From Bin87 sp964347975 (GTDB lineage Bacteria; Chloroflexota; Dehalococcoidia; Lucifugimonadales; UBA3495), in assembly GCA_964347975.1 (NCBI GenBank), contig CAYGAY010000015.1, positions 1 to 64,000 on the forward strand: a DNA stretch of 64,000 bases, read 5' to 3'. The notes under the pieces are model-generated. The model had not been told where the DNA came from. It made no database searches and saw nothing but the letters and a program-made list of their open reading frames with translations. A program made the translations under genes and the position numbers. This document shows, piece after piece, positions 60,237 through 64,000 of the stretch; positions within the stretch are counted from its first letter, which is position 1; every line of letters begins with the position of its first letter.

Positions 60237-60770
60237 TCAATCCAGAGGTCGTATCACCGTCAGCCCCGCCAGCGCTACAAATATAGCCACGCCTCCCCAA
60301 AGGCCGGCGGCTACGTCGTCCAGCATGATGCCCCACCCGCCGTGCAGACGTTCCAGTCGCCGGCAGGGCCATGGCTTCAGAATGTCCAGCAATCTGAACA
60401 GGAAGAAAGGCAGCAGGATCCAGTACGGCGACAGCACATCCCAGAAAAATGCGATGGGCAGGCAGGTTATCCACATCCCGACGAACTCATCCCAAACCGC
60501 CGCTCCGGGGTCGGGATTCGCCTCGGTTGACATCCGCCCGGTGGCCCAGACGCCAACGGCCAATCCGATTGCCGACAGCAGCGCAACAACATACAGCGGC
60601 CGGAAGTAGAACCAGTCAGCCGGCAGCAGCAGGGTTATGACATAGAAAACGGCCCCAGCCGCCGCCGAACCGACCGTCCCCGGCGCGACCGGCGACAACC
60701 CGCAGCCGAACCCGCTCCCAATCGCCCACGCCAGCCGGTCGGCCCATGAAAGCTGACGCCAGTCAGCCAT
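60237..60770 (-). CDS. pgpA: Phosphatidylglycerophosphatase A
   Basis: This 177-aa membrane phosphatase removes phosphate from phosphatidylglycerophosphate. Motifs are GFGCGLSPVAPGTVGSAAAG near the N-terminus, DEFVGMWITCLP and the C-terminal GGWGIMLDDVAAGLWGG. It overlaps the zincin gene by 8 nt, and the nfo gene is next upstream on the same strand, so they form one unit. Confidence 0.92.
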   Translation of the reverse strand: MADWRQLSWADRLAWAIGSGFGCGLSPVAPGTVGSAAAGAVFYVITLLLPADWFYFRPLYVVALLSAIGLAVGVWATGRMSTEANPDPGAAVWDEFVGMWITCLPIAFFWDVLSPYWILLPFFLFRLLDILKPWPCRRLERLHGGWGIMLDDVAAGLWGGVAIFVALAGLTVIRPLD

Positions 60771-61137
60771 AACCCAGCCGTTCCAAATCCTGCTCGCTCA
60801 AGCCCAGGTAGTGTCCGATTTCGTGGAGCAGAGTAGTGCGAATTTCGCGGGCAACCTCATCGTAGGAATCGCACATGGACAGGATGGGCCGGCGATAGAT
60901 GTAGATGCAGTCGGGCATCATGGGGTCGGCGGCGTAGCGTTCCACCAATGGCACGCCCACGTACAGGCCCAGCAGCGTATCGCCGTGGTCGTGGGTGTCA
61001 ATGGCGCCCTCGGCCTCCGGTCCGGGAATGTCCTCAACTACAATGTCGATGTTGTCCAGGCGTTCCAGCACCGACGCCGGCAGTTCAGCGTAGGCTTGCA
61101 ATACTAGTTCCTCAAACTGCTGGCGGGATATTTGCAT
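60763..61137 (-). CDS. Zincin-like metallopeptidase
   Basis: This 124-aa protein has the zinc-binding motif TTLLHEIGHYLGLSEQDLER near the C-terminus (HExxH). The N-terminal part has FEELVLQAYAELPASVLERL. This small family of zincins is common but uncharacterised. It is coupled to pgpA and follows nfo by 13 nt on the minus strand. Confidence 0.9.
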   Translation of the reverse strand: MQISRQQFEELVLQAYAELPASVLERLDNIDIVVEDIPGPEAEGAIDTHDHGDTLLGLYVGVPLVERYAADPMMPDCIYIYRRPILSMCDSYDEVAREIRTTLLHEIGHYLGLSEQDLERLGYG

Positions 61138-61150
61138 CGGACGCCCGCTC

Positions 61151-62011
61151 CTAACCGCCGTTAACCCGTGCCCGGATCGCCTTTAGAATATCCACGTTGG
61201 GCTTGTCCGGGCCCCGATTGTCCTTGTCGTAGCCGGGCACTTCCAGGAAGAATGGCACGTCGGCGAAGGCCGGATGGGACATGATGTTGGCAAAACCCTC
61301 CTCGCCGATGAGGCCCTCGCCGATGTTGTCATGGCGGTCCACGCCGGAACCGCAGGGCCGTTTGGAGTCGTTGGCGTGCACGGCGGTGAGGCGGCCCAGG
61401 CCGATGTCCCGGTCGAACTCGTCGATCATGCCGGCGACGCCTTCGGGATTGGTCAGATCATAGCCCGCGGCGAAGGCGTGCTGGGTATCCAGGCAGATGC
61501 CCAAACGCTCGCTGTCAACGGCGCGCAACACTTCACCCAACTCGTTGAACCTGGCGCCGATGTGCTGGCCCATGCCGGCCATGTTTTCCAGGCACAGGAT
61601 CGGGCCCTCCGGTGTCTGCTCCAGCACCCGGTTGATGCTCTCCACCACCTGAGGGAATACCCCCTCGTAGCCGGCTCCACCGTGACTGCCGGGGTGGAAG
61701 ATCACCCCGCCGGCTCCGATCTGCTCAGCCAGTTGCATGTACTGGACCAGCGAGGTCACGGACTTTTCCACGTTTTCCGGGTTGGAGTTGCCCAGGTTGA
61801 TGAGGTAGATGGCGTGCAGGAAGGGCGGCGCCAGACCGGCTGCGGCATTCTTCTCCCGAAAAGCCTCCGCCTGGACGTCGGTGAGGGCCTTGAACCGCCA
61901 TGAGCGAGTGGAGGAGCCGAAAATCTGGACGGCCTCGGCGCCGATAGCAACGGCGCGGTCAACGGCGTTGCCGATGCCGCCGGCGGCGGAAACGTGCGCT
62001 CCGATGATCAT
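61151..62011 (-). CDS. nfo: Deoxyribonuclease IV (AP endonuclease)
   Basis: This 286-aa TIM-barrel enzyme cleaves DNA at abasic sites. It has IGAHVSAAGGIGNAVDRAV at the N-terminus, HAIYLINLGNSNPEN, GVIFHPGSHGGAGYE, LCLENMAGMGQHIGARF, ICLDTQHAFAAGYDL, HANDSKRPCGSGVDRHDNIG and a C-terminal FFLEVPG; these supply the three-zinc ligands. The start at 62011 gives the canonical length. Confidence 0.96.
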   Translation of the reverse strand: MIIGAHVSAAGGIGNAVDRAVAIGAEAVQIFGSSTRSWRFKALTDVQAEAFREKNAAAGLAPPFLHAIYLINLGNSNPENVEKSVTSLVQYMQLAEQIGAGGVIFHPGSHGGAGYEGVFPQVVESINRVLEQTPEGPILCLENMAGMGQHIGARFNELGEVLRAVDSERLGICLDTQHAFAAGYDLTNPEGVAGMIDEFDRDIGLGRLTAVHANDSKRPCGSGVDRHDNIGEGLIGEEGFANIMSHPAFADVPFFLEVPGYDKDNRGPDKPNVDILKAIRARVNGG

Positions 62012-62113
62012 GTCATTCCTCTTGTTGCTTTGCGTCGCTGCGCCTTTGCGCTTTTGCGTTAGACTTGTGCTCTGACGACAGTATCGCAAAACCCGGACGC
62101 CGCCGTAACCGCT

Positions 62114-63214
62114 ATGCCCGTACCGCTTTCACCCATTCCCGATACGATGACCGCCCTGTCCGTGGTGGAGGCCGGCCGGCCGCCGCTGCTGGAGATGGTT
62201 GAGCGGCCGGTTCCCATGCCCGGCCCCGGCCAGGCGCTGCTGCGCGTGGCCGCCGGCGGCTTCTGCCATCACGACCTGCTGGTGATGGCCGGGACGCTGC
62301 GGCGCGGCGTAACCCCCGGCGTAACGCTGGGTCACGAAATCGTAGGCACTGTCGTCCGCGTAGCCGGCGATGTATCGCAACCCCATCCCGGCCAACGGGC
62401 GGTGAGCCTGCTGACTGCTGCCTGCGGCCGATGCGCGCGCTGTCGAGCGGGACGAGAGCATCGATGTCTGGTCGGGGTCGGCGTTGGACACGGCAGTGAC
62501 GGCGGATTTGCCGAGTACGTCGCGCTGCCGGCAACGGCGCTGGTTCCCATACCGGATACCATTCCGGCGGAGCAGGCGGCGCTGCTGGCCTGTCCCGCCG
62601 GCGTCGCTCTGTCCGGCATTGAGGCGTTGGATATCGTCCCTGGCGAGACTGTAGTGGTGACCGGAGCCGGTGGCGGTCTGGGCGCTCACGCGGTGCAGCT
62701 GGCCGTCATGCAGGGGGCGCAGGTAATCGCGGTAACCACCTCGCCCGCAAAGACCCCAGAATTGGAAGCGTTAGGCGCGTCCGTAGTCATCGAGGCTGAG
62801 GATGGGCTGGACATTGCTGACATCGTGATGGCCGTCACGGAAGATGCCGGCGCGGACGCGGTGTTGGATACGGTTGGGCCGCCGCTCTGGCCAGCCACGC
62901 TGCGCTGCCTGGGTCAGTACGGCCGCCTCGCTCTGCTGGGAGACGTCACCGGCGAGCCAACGCCGCTGCGCCTGGCCGAGGCAATTTTCCGCGACCTGCG
63001 CATTATCGGCGTGTCCGGCGTCTCCCGGGCGACCCTGGAGCGAGCCGTGAGTCTGGCCGCGACGGGCCGGCTGCGGCCCGTCGTGTTCCAGATCCTGCCG
63101 TTGACGGAAGACGGAGCCATGGCAGCGTGGCGGCTGGTGTCGGAACGGCGGGCGTTAGGGCGGGTTGTCCTCGTTCCCCCTAGTCCGTGTTCACAAACTC
63201 CGTCATCACTATGA
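62114..63214 (+). CDS. Zinc-dependent alcohol dehydrogenase (MDR family)
   Basis: This 366-aa enzyme has GGFCHHDLLVMAGTLR, GHEIVGTVVRVAGD, the four-Cys structural zinc lobe (CGRCARCRAGREHRC), and the Rossmann loop VVVTGAGGGLGAHAVQLAV. It oxidises an alcohol with NAD(P). The start is uncertain: ATG at 62147 (MTALSVVEAG) would drop 11 residues. The neighbouring nfo gene diverges from it. Confidence 0.92.
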   Translation: MPVPLSPIPDTMTALSVVEAGRPPLLEMVERPVPMPGPGQALLRVAAGGFCHHDLLVMAGTLRRGVTPGVTLGHEIVGTVVRVAGDVSQPHPGQRAVSLLTAACGRCARCRAGREHRCLVGVGVGHGSDGGFAEYVALPATALVPIPDTIPAEQAALLACPAGVALSGIEALDIVPGETVVVTGAGGGLGAHAVQLAVMQGAQVIAVTTSPAKTPELEALGASVVIEAEDGLDIADIVMAVTEDAGADAVLDTVGPPLWPATLRCLGQYGRLALLGDVTGEPTPLRLAEAIFRDLRIIGVSGVSRATLERAVSLAATGRLRPVVFQILPLTEDGAMAAWRLVSERRALGRVVLVPPSPCSQTPSSL

Positions 63215-63231
63215 AAATAACCTCAACCGTC

Positions 63232-63322
63232 ATTCCGGCTTTCGCCGGAATCCAAACGTTCTGGTGACTGAATACGTACCAATGGATACCAATTCTGGAT
63301 CCCACTTTCGCAGGAATGACGA
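63232..63322. repeat. REP-like palindromes
   Basis: ATTCCGGC-TTTC-GCCGGAAT (63232-63251) is a perfect palindrome; a decayed half, CACTTTCGCAGGAATGACG, follows at 63304-63322. It lies after the alcohol dehydrogenase gene. Confidence 0.75.
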
Positions 63323-63344
63323 AAAATGCAATTGACGACACGCC

Positions 63345-64000
63345 CTAGATTGGACTGCCTCCGGCCGGCTCCGGTTCCCCGCGCCGTTGGTGCGGCTCCA
63401 CCGGACGCCATACCAGCGGTGTGAGCAATACCACCGGCAACATCAGGAGGATGCCGACGCCGGCGTTGACCCCAATGGCCAGGGAGATGGTGAACGCCTG
63501 GGCGATGGCCCCAATCTCAACCCCACCCACCAGGTGGCCCAACCCGTTGACCAGGCTCTGGGATCCCATAATCCGACCCCGCATTTCGGCGGGCGCGGAT
63601 AGGAGTAAAATGGTGCTCTGCATGGTGCTGAACCCCGACTGGCCCACGCCGGCGGCGAACAGCAGCAGGAAAGACACCGCAAACCAGGGCGACCACGCCA
63701 CCGCCACCACTCCCAAGGCCACAATGGCGGCTCCGAATGCGTAATAGCGCCCGTGGAATTCATAACGCCGTCGGCTTCCGATAATAACCGCCCCGACCAA
63801 CGCTCCCAGGCCATCGGCGGCCCCCAGCAGCCCACCCATGGCCTCGCCAACTTTCAGCACATCGGTAGCGATCACCGGGATGAAGTACTGCAACGGCAGC
63901 ACCATGCCGTTCATAATCAACGATATGCAGAGCACACCCAGCACGAATTTATTGGAGAAGGAGAAGCCGATGCCGGATTGTATCCCCCGCCAGAACTGGG
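63345..64000 (-). CDS. MFS transporter, truncated by the window edge
   Basis: The frame is open through 64000, where the window ends, so the N-terminus is missing. Visible are transmembrane segments such as LGVLCISLIMNGMVLPLQYF, FAVSFLLLFAAGVGQSGFST and AIGVNAGVGILLMLPVVLLT, and the GRIMGSQ loop. This is the second half of a major facilitator permease, of the macrolide-efflux-like group. Substrate unknown. Confidence 0.85.
   Translation of the reverse strand, partial: QFWRGIQSGIGFSFSNKFVLGVLCISLIMNGMVLPLQYFIPVIATDVLKVGEAMGGLLGAADGLGALVGAVIIGSRRRYEFHGRYYAFGAAIVALGVVAVAWSPWFAVSFLLLFAAGVGQSGFSTMQSTILLLSAPAEMRGRIMGSQSLVNGLGHLVGGVEIGAIAQAFTISLAIGVNAGVGILLMLPVVLLTPLVWRPVEPHQRRGEPEPAGGSPI

Overview
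The window is a GC-rich, gene-dense chromosomal segment from a bacterium that I would place in Chloroflexota (SAR202 or Dehalococcoidia-like). This is an inference from content: Uma2, DUF4058 and HEPN/PaREP1-like families, a lipoprotein with a Pro-Thr 'PTYTPLP' linker, many acyl-CoA, SDR, GMC and amidohydrolase enzymes, and several UGA-containing selenoprotein genes. There is no rRNA, recognisable tRNA or CRISPR array. UGA is an ordinary stop for most genes, so the in-frame UGAs described below are specific events and not an altered code.

Layout. 0.3-4.4 kb: acyl-CoA dehydrogenase, methylmalonyl-CoA epimerase, DNA polymerase III delta subunit and two retropepsin-like proteins. 4.4-6.0 kb: an orphan oligopeptide ABC ATPase and a PHP phosphoesterase. 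6.1-8.7 kb: an ISAs1-derived MITE, a glutaredoxin-like candidate selenoprotein, recA and recX. 8.7-13.2 kb (minus strand): zinc-ribbon membrane protein, plsY, PHP protein, YmdB-like phosphodiesterase and RNase Y. 13.4-15.9 kb: second MITE, TlpA-like thioredoxin, CopD-like membrane protein, Trm112 protein, DUF7662-PIN pair. 16.3-19.1 kb (minus): UGSC selenoprotein, HEPN-like protein, a 354-aa partner protein and a HEPN pair. 19-31.8 kb: lipoprotein and its decayed copy, Uma2 nucleases, NHL propeller, SDR, GMC oxidoreductase, thiolase, PQQ-type propeller. 31.8-40.9 kb (minus): peptide ABC permeases and three tandem paralogous substrate-binding proteins, each behind a similar promoter. 40.9-42.9 kb: a short IS, a Uma2 gene and an IS701 remnant. 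42.9-45.8 kb: two acetyl-xylan-esterase-like hydrolases and a beta-hydroxyacid dehydrogenase. 46-53 kb (plus): small paralogous proteins, PaREP1-like protein, second partner protein, two DUF4058 genes (one frameshifted), second UGSC selenoprotein, thioesterase, AhpD-like CxxU selenoprotein, and an SDR gene with an amber stop. 53-64 kb: CoiA-like nuclease, amidase, AcoX/NAD-kinase-like protein, TauE/SafE, amidohydrolase, ybeY, pgpA, zincin, nfo, a zinc alcohol dehydrogenase and a truncated MFS transporter at the edge.

The main discovery candidate is the set of four UGA-interrupted redox genes (6667-6906, 16297-16833, 50450-51013, 51484-52050). In each, the sequence 3' of the UGA folds into a short hairpin with a GU-starting three-base loop 17-19 nt after the UGA, which is the geometry expected of a bacterial SECIS element. 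Two of the four, both UGSC proteins, sit in loci that also hold a paralogous 'GLPVVPP' protein and a PaREP1/HEPN-like protein. This looks like a recurring module whose biochemical role I cannot assign. Dispersed palindromes of at least three families mark many intergenic spaces.
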